Origin: Gammaproteobacteria bacterium
GTDB taxonomy: Bacteria; Pseudomonadota; Gammaproteobacteria; VBWC01
Direction of reading: 5' to 3'
Length of the DNA: 64,000 nt
Assembly (NCBI GenBank): GCA_006218035.1
Contig: VBWC01000016.1
Coordinates: 1-64,000 of the forward strand
A program made the position numbers and the translations under genes. Shown piece after piece: positions 48,331 through 57,600 of this stretch. The notes below the pieces were generated by a model that did not search any database, was not told where the DNA came from, and saw only the letters and a program-made list of their open reading frames with translations. Within the stretch, counting starts at the first letter, position 1. Each line of letters opens with the position of its first letter.

Positions 48331-49268
48331 TGCTTGACTTTGCACAACCGCATGACTTGCTGCTGATTCTGTGAAGGCGGTACTGTCTCCACCGCCCGTT
48401 GAATATGCGATATCCGGGATGGCGATACGTCAAAAAGCGCCGCCACCGTACCAAGGGGCAGATTCGCCGCCCGGCGCAGCAACCATACGGCGGCATGATA
48501 GGCCTCCGGATTGGCCCGCGAAAGAATCTCATTAGCGGACACGCCGTATACCTCGCAGACATGCCGCAACACGTCCTCCTGACGTGATCTGACTGGCCGT
48601 GCCTGGGCCTGCGGTACGTTGGTTAATCGCTGTTTACGTATTAACCGTTCCATGCGTTCCAGAAATGCCTCATCCCCGAGAAAAATCTGTCCGCACACCT
48701 GCGTCCAGGGCGAGATCGATCCATGGCCTTCCCTTACAAATTGCCGGTAAGCGCCACAGGCCGCCGCTCGTCTGCGCGCAAACAAGTCTAATACCGGGTT
48801 GATATCCAGCCAGGCCGGGGCGGTCTTTAACCCGGCGGTCGCGCGGTAGCTGCTCCATGGCCAGTCCTTTGCGGAGGACACCATGCGCGCCCGCACCGGA
48901 TTCAGGACGATATAGCGGCATAGCTCCTGCAGGTAGCTGTCTTTGTGCACGAGGATGCTTTTGTACCGCCCCTGCAGTACGTGCCCGACCCGTCCGTGCC
49001 GGCGATTGTACGCCTGCGTGTAAACCTGGTTGAGCCGGCGCATCCCCCGGCTGAGGTTCGGCTCGGGCGTTTCGACGAGCAGGTGGTAGTGGTTATCCAT
49101 CAGGCAGTATGCATAGCAGCGCCATCCCTGTTGCTCTACCTCTTTCCCGAGCAGCCTTAGAAAGGTCTGCCGGTCTTCGTCGTCACGAAAGATATCCTCG
49201 CGTGCGTTGCCGCGCGCTGTCAGATGATACAGGGCACCTGCGAATTCCAGCCGGAGTTGTCTTGCCAT
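48327..49268 (-). CDS. REP-associated tyrosine transposase with DnaA-like HTH
   Basis: A 313-residue Y1/HUH transposase. The N-terminus MARQLRLEFAGALYHLTARG is typical of RAYTs; the HUH pair is CLMDNHYHLLVETPE; the catalytic tyrosine region is CRYIVLNPVRARMV. A C-terminal helix-turn-helix resembles DnaA domain IV (AALFDVSPSRISHIQRAVE). The true start is the ATG at 49268. An array of 11 units lies at its 3' end and 15-base repeats at its 5' end. It is longer than the small RAYT at 24843. Confidence 0.92.
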   Translation of the reverse strand: MARQLRLEFAGALYHLTARGNAREDIFRDDEDRQTFLRLLGKEVEQQGWRCYAYCLMDNHYHLLVETPEPNLSRGMRRLNQVYTQAYNRRHGRVGHVLQGRYKSILVHKDSYLQELCRYIVLNPVRARMVSSAKDWPWSSYRATAGLKTAPAWLDINPVLDLFARRRAAACGAYRQFVREGHGSISPWTQVCGQIFLGDEAFLERMERLIRKQRLTNVPQAQARPVRSRQEDVLRHVCEVYGVSANEILSRANPEAYHAAVWLLRRAANLPLGTVAALFDVSPSRISHIQRAVETVPPSQNQQQVMRLCKVKQ

Positions 49269-49302
49269 GCCGGACCCCTTTGTTCCATGTTCCTTTGTTC
49301 CC

Positions 49303-49461
49303 AACCAACGCATTGCCATTGTGGAGCCGGTGTTCGCGAATCTCCAAAACAAGGGCATGCGGCGGTTCACGCTCCGCGGCAAAGACAAAGTCGATGCTCA
49401 ATGGAAACTATTCACCTTGGTGCACAATATCGAGAAGATAGCTCGCTGCGGGGCAAGTTAG
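49303..49461 (+). pseudogene. IS1182-type transposase C-terminal fragment
   Basis: The frame reads RIAIVEPVFANLQNKGMRRF and TLRGKDKVDAQWKLF, TLVHNIEKIA, a match to the C-terminal end of IS1182-family transposases. No upstream part is present; the RAYT region lies directly beside it. It is a remnant. Confidence 0.65.
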
Positions 49462-49749
49462 AGAGGGAAACCGGCAGAAAGCATGAATACAGGCCATCCC
49501 TTATATAGAAAGGCCCAAGTCTGCAACCTCTTGTCGGCCGGCGACGAACCGGCTAGGGTTTGGGAAGGGGGTTTTTCTACAAGCTCGTTATGTACGGCAC
49601 CGTACAGATCGCGCCCGATGTTTCGGCTAAGTTGTTCTTGCTTTCACCGTGACGAAGAGATGTCTGTCGCGAATCACCGTTTCTGCCGGTATGACCTCAG
49701 GACAATACGTCATGCCCGGCAGCCCGACCGAAGGGACGCGTTACACGTT

Positions 49750-50055
49750 ATGCAGGAGCACTTCATTCACTTCCGGTTACCACGCATGTGGATTACGGCG
49801 GCCATCATCGCCGTGTCAAGCGGTGTTGGCATCGACGTGCTCATAGGGCGTACGCCGATCCGGCTCAGCAGCGGCGTCGAGACCACGCACGCGGCGGACG
49901 CGGTTGTGGTTGGCGCCGGGACGCGCAATGACATAGGCATAAAAGCGGCGCCGACCAGTAGCCACGATTCAACGCTTCGCTTCCCGGGATGGTCCGCCGA
50001 GGACCGGGTTCATGACGTTGACGACGCGCTCCGGTCGAACTTCGGACAACCATGA
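49750..50055 (+). CDS. Weak hypothetical protein
   Basis: A 101-residue frame from the ATG at 49750, with one hydrophobic stretch (MWITAAIIAVSSGVGIDVLI) after a short N-terminus. It precedes the DUF4398 gene and might be exported. No ribosome binding site and no family. The region 49462-49749 holds no supported gene. Confidence 0.3.
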   Translation: MQEHFIHFRLPRMWITAAIIAVSSGVGIDVLIGRTPIRLSSGVETTHAADAVVVGAGTRNDIGIKAAPTSSHDSTLRFPGWSAEDRVHDVDDALRSNFGQP

Positions 50056-50137
50056 AAAACGGCAGGATGGACCGGTTGTGCAGACCGTCAATGACCGGCG
50101 ATAAAACATAGTCAACCTCAATGGATGGAGACGCTTA

Positions 50138-50548
50138 ATGAAGCTACTTACTAATTCCAGATCGAATCACGTCAGGAGCCGGGCCCGCGTGCCGGCGATT
50201 TTTGCTGTGGCCGCAACGCTTACCGCCGGAATCGCGGGATGCGCAAGCACTCCGGCGCCGACCGAACAGATCGCCGTTTCGAAAGCGGCCGTCACGACGG
50301 CAGCCAGGGACGGCGGCAACGAGTTTGCACCGCTGGAACTCAAGGCCGCCACGGAGAAGATGGGCCGCGCCGAACGGGCAATGGCAGAGAAAGATTACGT
50401 GCTTGCCGGACGCCTCGCGGAACAGGCTCAGGTCGATGCCAAGCTGGCTGAGACAAAAACCGCAGTAGCCAGGGCGCAAACGGCGGTCAAAGACGGACAG
50501 GAGTCAAATCGCGTCCTGCGCGAAGAGATCAAGCGGACTACCCGTTAA
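50138..50548 (+). CDS. DUF4398 domain lipoprotein
   Basis: A 136-residue lipoprotein with lipobox ATLTAGIAGC (Cys near residue 36) and a helical DUF4398 body (EFAPLELKAATEKMGRAERAM, EAERLAEQAQ-type pattern). DUF4398 proteins are envelope coiled-coil-like lipoproteins of unknown function. The next gene, 42 bases on, has the same domain fused to an OmpA domain. Confidence 0.82.
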   Translation: MKLLTNSRSNHVRSRARVPAIFAVAATLTAGIAGCASTPAPTEQIAVSKAAVTTAARDGGNEFAPLELKAATEKMGRAERAMAEKDYVLAGRLAEQAQVDAKLAETKTAVARAQTAVKDGQESNRVLREEIKRTTR

Positions 50549-50590
50549 ACGGGAATCACGTTACCACGAAGGAACGTAAAGGAATCCATC

Positions 50591-51502
50591 ATGAAAAAGA
50601 ATTATCTATTACCTGTCATCCTGTTGACCGGCACTGCATTTTCAGCATGCAGCACACAGCCGGAGAAACACGCTGTGCTGGACGGGGCCCGCAGCGGCTA
50701 CACCGAGGCGCAGAGCAACCCGGACGTCACCAATTTCGCCGCTATCGAGTTGCAACAGGCGGGTAAGGCGCTGGAGAAAGCCACCAACGCTCAACGCAAG
50801 CGCGAAGACCGCGAAGTCGTCGATCATCTCGCGTATCTCGCCGCGCAGCGGGTCGCGATCGCGCAGGAAACGGCCAAACTGAAGGCGGCTGAACAAGCGA
50901 TCGCCAACGCCGGCACGGAACGGGAAAAAATCCGTCTTGAGCTGCGCACAGCCGAGGCCGATTCCGCCAAGCAGCAGATATCGACCGCGCAGAAAATGGC
51001 TGGGGAGCGGGAGGCCGCGTTAGCGGCAGCTCGGTCCGACAGCGAGGCGAAAGCGGCGGAAACCGCTGCCGCCAACGCGAGAATCAGTCAGATGGAGGCA
51101 GAACTCAAGGTGTTGAATGCCAGGAAAACAGAACGCGGCATGGTGATTACGCTCGGCGACGTATTGTTCGATACCAGCAAGGCGGAGCTTAAAGACGGCG
51201 CCGTCAACAACGTGCAGAAACTTGCCGAGTTTTTCAAGACATACCCGGAACGTACCGCGGTGATCGAGGGCTATACCGACAGTACGGGAGACAGCGTTTT
51301 CAACCAGACGCTTTCTGAAATGCGCGCCAGGGCCGTGCGCGATGTCCTGATCAGCATGGGCATCGACGGCAACCGCGTCAGCACGCGGGGCCATGGCGAG
51401 GAAAATCCTGTCGCTAACAACGAGACTGCTGTCGGCCGTCAATTGAACCGGCGCGTGGAAATCGTGCTTTCCGGTGACAGTGCCGATACTGCACCGCGTT
51501 GA
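50591..51502 (+). CDS. DUF4398-OmpA fusion lipoprotein
   Basis: A 303-residue lipoprotein. The signal ends LLTGTAFSACSTQ with the lipidated Cys near residue 20; a long helical DUF4398/coiled-coil region (about 30-180) leads to an OmpA-like domain (VITLGDVLFDTSKAELK, then VIEGYTDSTGD and NRRVEIVLSG). It should link the outer membrane to peptidoglycan. A GGAA precedes the ATG. It forms a stress-type envelope cluster with its two neighbours. Confidence 0.88.
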   Translation: MKKNYLLPVILLTGTAFSACSTQPEKHAVLDGARSGYTEAQSNPDVTNFAAIELQQAGKALEKATNAQRKREDREVVDHLAYLAAQRVAIAQETAKLKAAEQAIANAGTEREKIRLELRTAEADSAKQQISTAQKMAGEREAALAAARSDSEAKAAETAAANARISQMEAELKVLNARKTERGMVITLGDVLFDTSKAELKDGAVNNVQKLAEFFKTYPERTAVIEGYTDSTGDSVFNQTLSEMRARAVRDVLISMGIDGNRVSTRGHGEENPVANNETAVGRQLNRRVEIVLSGDSADTAPR

Positions 51503-51531
51503 CGGTTCGGCAAAAGAGGCGTGGTCGCCCT

Positions 51532-51583
51532 CCGTTCATGGTGCGACGAGATCACCCGAACGGGGGGCTTGTTCAGAGCATCC
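51532..51583. mobile_element. Half copy of a MITE-like element
   Basis: The interior CCGTTCATGGTGCGACGAG...CCCGAACGG matches the inverse of the interior at 43988, and the right end CTTGTTCAGAGCATCC is an inverted partner of the other copies' left ends. The left end is missing. It lies between the OmpA-fusion gene and the Lmo0937-like gene. Confidence 0.55.
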
Positions 51584-51640
51584 TCAGGGAAAGTGCCCGG
51601 GATCGATCCGGCTCAGGCATATAACAACGGAGATAGAAAA

Positions 51641-51790
51641 ATGCTCGAGATTATCGCGCTCGTCCTGATTGTGTTATGGCTTCTTGGCCTGGTTTCCTCC
51701 TACACGCTGGGCGGATTCATTCACATTCTGCTGGTCATCGCCATTGTGGTGATTCTGGTTCGTATCATTCAGGGTCGCCGCATCGTATAG
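51641..51790 (+). CDS. Lmo0937-family small membrane protein
   Basis: A 49-residue protein made of two hydrophobic helices (MLEIIALVLIVLWLLGLVS and IHILLVIAIVVILVRII). It matches the Lmo0937 family, tiny proteins in stress-linked envelope loci. Ribosome binding site GGAGA precedes the ATG. Its end is close to a tandem array and a RAYT fragment. Confidence 0.75.
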   Translation: MLEIIALVLIVLWLLGLVSSYTLGGFIHILLVIAIVVILVRIIQGRRIV

Positions 51791-51875
51791 CCGAATGGCG
51801 TCTGCCGCCGGCCGTGCAGGCCGGGAGTAACAGGGGACAGGCTGAGCTGCCCCCCTGTTTTCTGCCCTGTTTTCT

Positions 51876-51934
51876 GCGCTGTCAGATGATACAGGGCACC
51901 TGCGAATTCCAGCCGGAGTTGTCTTGCCATGCCG
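51876..51934 (-). pseudogene. 59-bp duplicate of the RAYT 5' end
   Basis: These 59 bases are identical to 49214-49272, the start codon and first 18 codons of the RAYT gene plus a few upstream bases. After that the two sites differ, and here a tandem array of CCCCTTTGCTG units adjoins the fragment's start codon. It is a partial duplicate. Confidence 0.85.
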
Positions 51935-52062
51935 CCCCTTTGCTGATGATGACCCCTTTGCTGATGATGACCCCTTTGCTGATGACCCCTTTGCTGATGA
52001 CCCCTTTGCTGATGATGACCCCTTTGCTGATGACCCCTTTGCTGCAATGACCCCTTTGCTGA
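51935..52062. repeat. Tandem array of CCCCTTTGCTGATGA units (about 8)
   Basis: Eight copies of CCCCTTTGCTG occur at 15- or 18-base spacing, with an extra TGA in the long form. Spacing is a multiple of three, so on the minus strand the array reads as repeated QQRGH(H). It shares the TGACCCC...TGATGA pattern with the array at 48151. Confidence 0.9.
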
Positions 52063-52155
52063 CACACCGGTAACAGCACGTTCGTAACCGTAGACGGTTA
52101 CGAGCACTTGCTCCGTTTTCGATCTGCCGAGGCTAAATGAGGCCATGAATGAAGC

Positions 52156-52219
52156 GCCTAACGTTCAAATTGAGGGGCGCGCCGCTTTTGGCGCGTCCCT
52201 CTCGAATGTAGTGTTAGGC
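52156..52219 (-). other. attC recombination site 2
   Basis: A 64-base site with GCCTAAC at one end and GTTAGGC at the other, inner arms GAGGGGCGCGCC/GGCGCGTCCCTC and a TTTT-type loop. The stop codon of the cassette gene (TAA at 52214) overlaps the site, as is usual for cassette attC sites. Confidence 0.92.
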
Positions 52220-52645
52220 TCTGGGGCATAAACTCAACACTCCGAGCACAAGACCAACGACACCGAGAAATAGCCCAATAGCACCAAGCCAAGCGGCCAC
52301 CCGGACAATGATTTGCGGATGGTCTGTGCAGGCTTTGAATTTACCCCACCAACAATTAGATGGCTTTATGTTTAGCGGAACATCTGCTTGGGTAGATAGG
52401 CCGCCAAGTGCAGCGCGATACCAACCACTAATTACAAGCGTAGCCTGTGGGTTGGAGATACTGGTTCGAGGAGATTGATTGTACGCACTGAGAAAGTTAT
52501 TTTCGATTTGCAGCGCCTCGCAATAAACGGACTTGCCATTTGCGGGGTTCATGATTTTCACGATGGAGCGAGCCGGAAGGCTTGCATCTTGCAACCAAAC
52601 CCAGCCCTGCTGGGTGTCTTCGCGTAATGCTGCAAATAGCTTCAT
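52214..52645 (-). CDS. Cassette 2 protein, membrane protein of unknown function
   Basis: A 143-residue protein: a soluble N-terminal half (MKLFAALREDTQQGWVWLQD, then SIVKIMNPANGKSVYCEALQ) and a C-terminal hydrophobic hairpin or helix (GAIGLFLGVVGLVLGVL). It is bounded by attC sites on both sides and transcribed away from intI, the normal cassette order. The first 20 residues resemble small soluble proteins found in environmental cassettes. Function unknown. Confidence 0.8.
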   Translation of the reverse strand: MKLFAALREDTQQGWVWLQDASLPARSIVKIMNPANGKSVYCEALQIENNFLSAYNQSPRTSISNPQATLVISGWYRAALGGLSTQADVPLNIKPSNCWWGKFKACTDHPQIIVRVAAWLGAIGLFLGVVGLVLGVLSLCPRA

Positions 52646-52653
52646 GGTGAAGA

Positions 52654-52716
52654 GCCTAACGTGGAGCTAAGCCGCCGCCCCGCTTTTGGGCGGTCGGCTT
52701 GAGCGTAGGGTTAGAA
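52654..52716 (-). other. attC recombination site 1
   Basis: A 63-base site with GCCTAAC and GTTAGAA cores and inner arms AAGCCG.CGCCC/GGGCG.CGGCTT around a short loop. It lies between the two cassette genes, the order expected for cassettes read on the minus strand. Confidence 0.92.
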
Positions 52717-52717
52717 A

Positions 52718-53158
52718 TCATGGGTTATTACCTCGACTCTTTAAATCCGCTTCTTCTTTTTGCCTTCGCTCTTTTTCCATGCGCAGGACTTTCCGCATGG
52801 TGGTTTTATAGAGAAGCACGGAAAAACAAGCAGCAACTAGACCAGTGGGAACAAGAACAGCAAAAACGATGGCAGTCCAGGTATGAAGAAACGGAGGAAG
52901 GGCTGCGGGAGTGGTTGCGCACGCTAGGGCTGCCGCAACTTGAAGAAGAAACGCGATTACAAGAAGCAGCGCACCAATTACGTACTGTGATCTCTGAGCG
53001 GCTAATGAAGATGCCACGGGTTCGCTGAAATCCCAATATGGTGTTGATTGAAGCAAAATTTTATTTGACGTGTTGAGGATGCCACCAATGCAAAAGAGCA
53101 CAGCAGAAACGAAACCGACTGATGCGGCGACAAGTGTAAGCACAAGCTGCTCGGTCAT
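52718..53158 (-). CDS. Cassette 1 protein, multi-span membrane protein
   Basis: A 146-residue protein with four hydrophobic spans (LVLTLVAASVGFVSAVLF, YVIGALLLVIAFLLQVAAAL and two more), ending in a basic, charged tail. It is the first cassette next to attI. No family known. Its start is an ATG eight bases after the core of attI-type junction GTTAGAA. Confidence 0.8.
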   Translation of the reverse strand: MTEQLVLTLVAASVGFVSAVLFCIGGILNTSNKILLQSTPYWDFSEPVASSLAAQRSQYVIGALLLVIAFLLQVAAALACATTPAALPPFLHTWTAIVFAVLVPTGLVAACFSVLLYKTTMRKVLRMEKERRQKEEADLKSRGNNP

Positions 53159-53164
53159 AATGAT

Positions 53165-53286
53165 TTCTAACTTAAAGTAGACATCCTAAAAGACGTATTG
53201 CAATACGTCCACGCGCATCCTAAGCTGTATTCTTGAATTAATCGCATATTTGAATTCAATCAATTACTCATTTTTAGTACATCCTA
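53165..53286. other. attI / intI promoter region with perfect palindrome
   Basis: On the minus strand the cassette 1 junction GTTAGAA is at 53165-53171. At 53192-53209 lies the perfect 18-bp palindrome GACGTATTGCAATACGTC, and CATCCTA recurs three times (53182, 53216, 53281). This is where attI and the divergent promoters for intI and the cassettes belong. I see no canonical LexA box. Confidence 0.6.
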
Positions 53287-54271
53287 ATGCCGAAAATAAA
53301 TACAGCTTCCCCGGCGCCGCGCTTGTTGGATCAAGTGTCCGCCAAAATCCGTCTGAAACACTACAGTATTCGAACCGAGCAGGCGTATGTGGATTGGATT
53401 AGACGATACATTAAATTTCATGGGGTACGCCAACCCTTCTGAGATGGGGGCGCAGGAAGTGGAGCGGTTTTTGACGCACCTGGCGGTGGAGGGCAAGGTG
53501 TCGGCTTCGACACAGAATCAGGCCAAGTCGGCGATATTGTTTTTGTACCGTGAGGTGTTGGGGCAAGAGTTACCGTGGTTGGACAATGTGGAACAGGCCA
53601 AGGCGCCGAAGCGTTTGCCGGTGGTGTTGACGCGGGAGGAAGTGCATGGCGTGTTGTCGCGATTGCCGGGGACGTATTGGTTGATGGGCAGTCTGCTTTA
53701 CGGTACCGGTATGCGCTTGATGGAATGTGCGCGCTTGCGGGTGAAGGATGTTGATTTCGGCCAGCGGCAGATTCTGATTCGTGATGGCAAGGGCTTCAAG
53801 GATCGGGTGACGATGTTGCCAGAGGCATTGAAGGTGCCGTTGCGCCAGCATCTGGAGCAAGTGAAAGCGCAGCACACGCAGGATTTGGCCAAAGGCGGTG
53901 GTGGCGTCTATTTGCCTTATGCGCTGGAGAAGAAGTATCCGAACGCGGCGCGGGAATGGGCCTGGCAGTATGTGTTTCCAGCAAGCGATGTTTCAGAGGA
54001 CCCGCGTAGCGGTATTGTGCGGCGCCATCATGTGAATGAACAAAATTTACAGCGGGCGATGAAGCAGGCGGTGCGCGACGCAGGTTTGAGTAAGCCCGCG
54101 ACTCCGCATACCTTGCGCCATTCGTTCGCCACGCATCTGCTGGACGGCGGTTACGATATCCGCACCGTGCAGGAGTTGCTCGGCCACAAGGATGTGACCA
54201 CGACGATGATTTATACCCACGTGTTGAACAAAGGCGGCCGGGGCGTGCGCAGCCCGCTGGACCGGATGTAA
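53287..54271 (+). pseudogene. intI: Integron integrase, broken by one frameshift
   Basis: The joined frames give a typical IntI of about 327 residues. The first 51 codons (from [15 protein letters not shown]) run [20 protein letters not shown] to a stop at 53440; the rest continues in another frame from [14 protein letters not shown]. Removing one base in the CCC run at 53434-53436 rejoins them (QPSEMG). Catalytic residues are present: R in [15 protein letters not shown] in [13 protein letters not shown] in LLGHKD and Y in MIYTHV. The IntI-specific insert [16 protein letters not shown] is present. The defect may be real or a read error. Confidence 0.88.
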
Positions 54272-54635
54272 CGTCATTATCAGTTCCGGATGACGGCGCT
54301 GGCGCGCATCTATTCGGGCCGCGGCGGCAACGCGGTGATCAGTTCGCTCGGCGGCGTGTTATCCGGTTAGGGAAGCTCTGATCAAGTGTCATTTCGAGCC
54401 CTGTCCCGAGCATCGCGAGGGAGCTGGCGAGAAATCTAATGACAAGAAACCTCTTATTCAGAGCCTCCTTAGCGTGGCATCTTTTCGGTAACAGAAGATC
54501 GTCCGCAATTCGTGCGGCGTAAAGTGCCGTGAACCAGCCAGTGCAATCGGATTCAACCAGAACTTCGCGAGAACCGGGCTTGAGCGGCAATACCACTTCT
54601 CCGATGCATTGCCGCCGCCTTTGCCCGCCGGCCTT
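54272..54635. other. Gap holding a MITE-like element; no gene
   Basis: An element at 54371-54469 begins GGAAGCTCTGATCAAG and ends CTTATTCAGAGCCTCC, with TTAG directly repeated on both sides. Before it, a short frame (MTALARIYSGRGGNAV) is probably a remnant. The rest up to the large protein gene shows no supported feature. Confidence 0.6.
54371..54469. mobile_element. MITE-like element with TTAG target duplication
   Basis: Ends GGAAGCTCTGATCAAG and CTTATTCAGAGCCTCC are inverted partners, about 99 bp apart. TTAG flanks both sides as a direct repeat, consistent with a YTAR target site. The interior lacks the GC-rich hairpin of copies at 2681 and 58262. Confidence 0.7.
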
Positions 54636-57600
54636 TTACGGTTGAACCGTGTTGGTCACCGTGAAGTCGCTGCGGGACCAGTCACCGCCTTCGTCCTCGT
54701 TTACCAGGTTGATCCAGCCCCCCTGCCACATGTTCATGGGCACGACAAAGTTGAAGCTGTAGTCGCCGTCCAGATCACCGGTATCTTCGCTGGTGCCTTC
54801 ATAGAGCTTGCCGTCGACAATGATTCTGACCGAGCGATCCATATTTAGGTCAACGACGAATCGCAGCTCTATCCTGACCTCGCCGCCAACCTTGTGGACG
54901 ATGGTCGTTTCATCGTGAGTATGCCAGGGGCCGACATCCACTTCCCGGTAGTAACTGTGGTCGCCGACCTCATTGGAGCCGAAGGTCTCGTCGTCGACGG
55001 TATGCATCGTGCCCTGAATAATAACGCGACGGTAATCCTGCGATGGTCCGAGCAGATTGATATCCAGTACCCGTGACGGCGAATTGATCGTTACCGGAAC
55101 CGTGGCGCTTTGAAAACTGCCATCGCTGTTGTCCTTCCACGCCTTGACTTCATAGTCGCCATGGGGAATTTCCGTCAGGTTATAAATACCGCCCGGTGGC
55201 GTGATGGCGGTCTTGCCATCGTAAAGCTGCACATAGGCGCCCTGCACCGGCGTTCCCCGGTAAAACACCCTGCCGGTCAGCGCTCCTGTCAGAAGCTCGC
55301 GCCGCCAGCGCCAGATCGTCACTGTTTCGCGACGCGGATCGCGATAGACCAGCGGGGCGGCGTAGCCGTAAAGACCCTGCAACAGCGGCGAATCCCAGAA
55401 CAGGATGTTGTCCGGGCTGACCGCATTCGCCTCGCCGGTAGTTTTCCAGGCATCGGAATCCTTGGCCGCTGTGTCTGACCAGTCGCTGGCAAAGGTGTTC
55501 ACCACCTGATTGGCAACATCGTCCGTGATGTCCGAGAAAAAATCCGCTGCCCCGGCCAGCGGCCCGAGCTTGCTCTCGAGCTGGCCTTCGACCAGTTCTT
55601 CCAAAGCGCTATGCAGCCATGCTCCGGCCGCACGCCGCTCGGCGGCGGTATATAGATAGACACCGTCGCGGGTTGATACCGAGACCTGCGCGCCTGCCGC
55701 TCTGTCCAGCGGTTCCAGATCGGCCTCCGGGACTGTCGCCGCCGGGCTCTCGAGCACCACCGCCTGACGCTTCAATGCCATCCAGATAAACGATGAACAG
55801 ACACTGGGATAGGTGCCGGATGCCCAGCCCGCTTCGGCTGGCGCAAAAGTGGTTTGCCCGATACTCGGGTCCGTATAGCAGTAAAACCGGTAGTGGCTGT
55901 TGCCTGTCTGCGCCAGCGCATCGTTGGCCACGTTGTGCAGCCGTTGACGAATTTCCGCTGTTTCCAGAAACGGGTCGGGTTTCACCACCAGCGGTGGCAC
56001 GATTTCCCAGACGCCGTTGACGTCCATGCCGGTACGCCGGGGCGCAAAGGAACTGATGGAGTACCAATCCTGTTGATCAGGCGGCAGCGCGGCAGTTTCA
56101 GGGTCCAGGTAGGGTTCGCCATAGACGGCTTCTTCCGTGGTCTGGGTGACTACGCCGGGCCACATATATTTCAGCACATCGGGACGATGCCCTTCCGACG
56201 GCGCTGTCTCTCCGAGTATGGAGCCCACCGGATAATTCAACAGCCGATCCTGGCTGGCGGTTGAATGTGTCACCTGGTCATAGTTGCGCGTCATCATGCC
56301 GCTGTGACTATAACGCTGCGGCGGCAACACCTGGCGCAACAATCCGCCAATCAAACCGTTGCCGCCCGGCGACAGGATGATATCGCCCTTGCGTGCATTC
56401 ATGAATCGCGCGGGGACACGTACCTCACGGGTTTCGGACGTCGCCTGGCAGACGAAACCTTCCGGAACCATTTCCGGAAGATTGTCCGGGTCGCATTCCC
56501 CGCCCTCTACGGCGGGATCGGGCCATGTCGTGGACAATGGCACCATGTCGGACCCGGCAGGCAGCGCGGCATCCCCTGGTGCCTTGATATGCGGGTACTT
56601 GACCAGATCAACATAACCAAGATTCCCGAGGCGTTGATACCGGACTGTACTCCGCGCGCCCGTCACGTCAGGCGCGGGCGACGTACGCGTATAGTAATCC
56701 TTCAGGAGATCCTTCACCCCGGGCAGTTTTGACGCGGCAATGATAGGACCGAGTGTGATCGCGGCGCTTCTGCGGTCTCTGGCCCGTAATTCAAGAAAGG
56801 CCTCGACGCGCACACAGTACCGGTTGTCCTTGCTCGTGCCGCCGTAATAGACCACGAATCCGGTGGTCTGGTCTGGCGGTACGTCGGCTATCGGTACCGA
56901 CACGGCAAGCGAAACGGTTGCGTTCGCCGCGACAGTCACGGGCGGATTCAGTCGCAACCCGGGGCCCGGTACCGTCATGCGGTTGTGATCCACATACATC
57001 GGCTGAACGCGCCGTTCGGTCAATTGAATCGGGTAGGCCTCGCGGTTGTGGATGACCACGGTTCCCTCAAACGACAGGAGATTTTTCGTTGCAAAAACGT
57101 CGCCTGTCACCCTCGGAAGCAAATAGCCACGTCTTTTCGCCATGACATAGGCGTTAAAGATACTGACGGTCCGCTTGATCTCGACGGGATCCGCGCCCGG
57201 CCTCTCGATCCGCACCGTGACATGGAACTGCTCATGCTCCCGCTCGATACCAAGCGATGCCTCATAGTCATACTCGACTGATGGTTCGCTGGTCGTGAGC
57301 TTTTTGCCATCGCCAAAGTCCCATTTAAAAACACGCCCGCCGGGGTCAGCATTGTCACCGGGCAGCCGGTGGACAAGCTCACCGATCTCGCCAACCCGAT
57401 CGATGCCGACAAACACCGCCGGCTTGCCCGGTCTTGAAGCCAGCTGCACCGCGTTGACCGGTACCGCTATCTGTCTGCCTGTCGGTAATTGGACAAAGCG
57501 CTTGCCCCCGGATGTTGGCAAACACGGCGACGACCGGCGAACCTCGATGCCGCGATCATGGCCGGCCTCCATCGTCGCATTCCGGCCGAATGCCGCCACT

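Noticed and set aside
51935-52062. Second array as a CRISPR
   Set aside because: Units are contiguous 15-18 base repeats without spacers.
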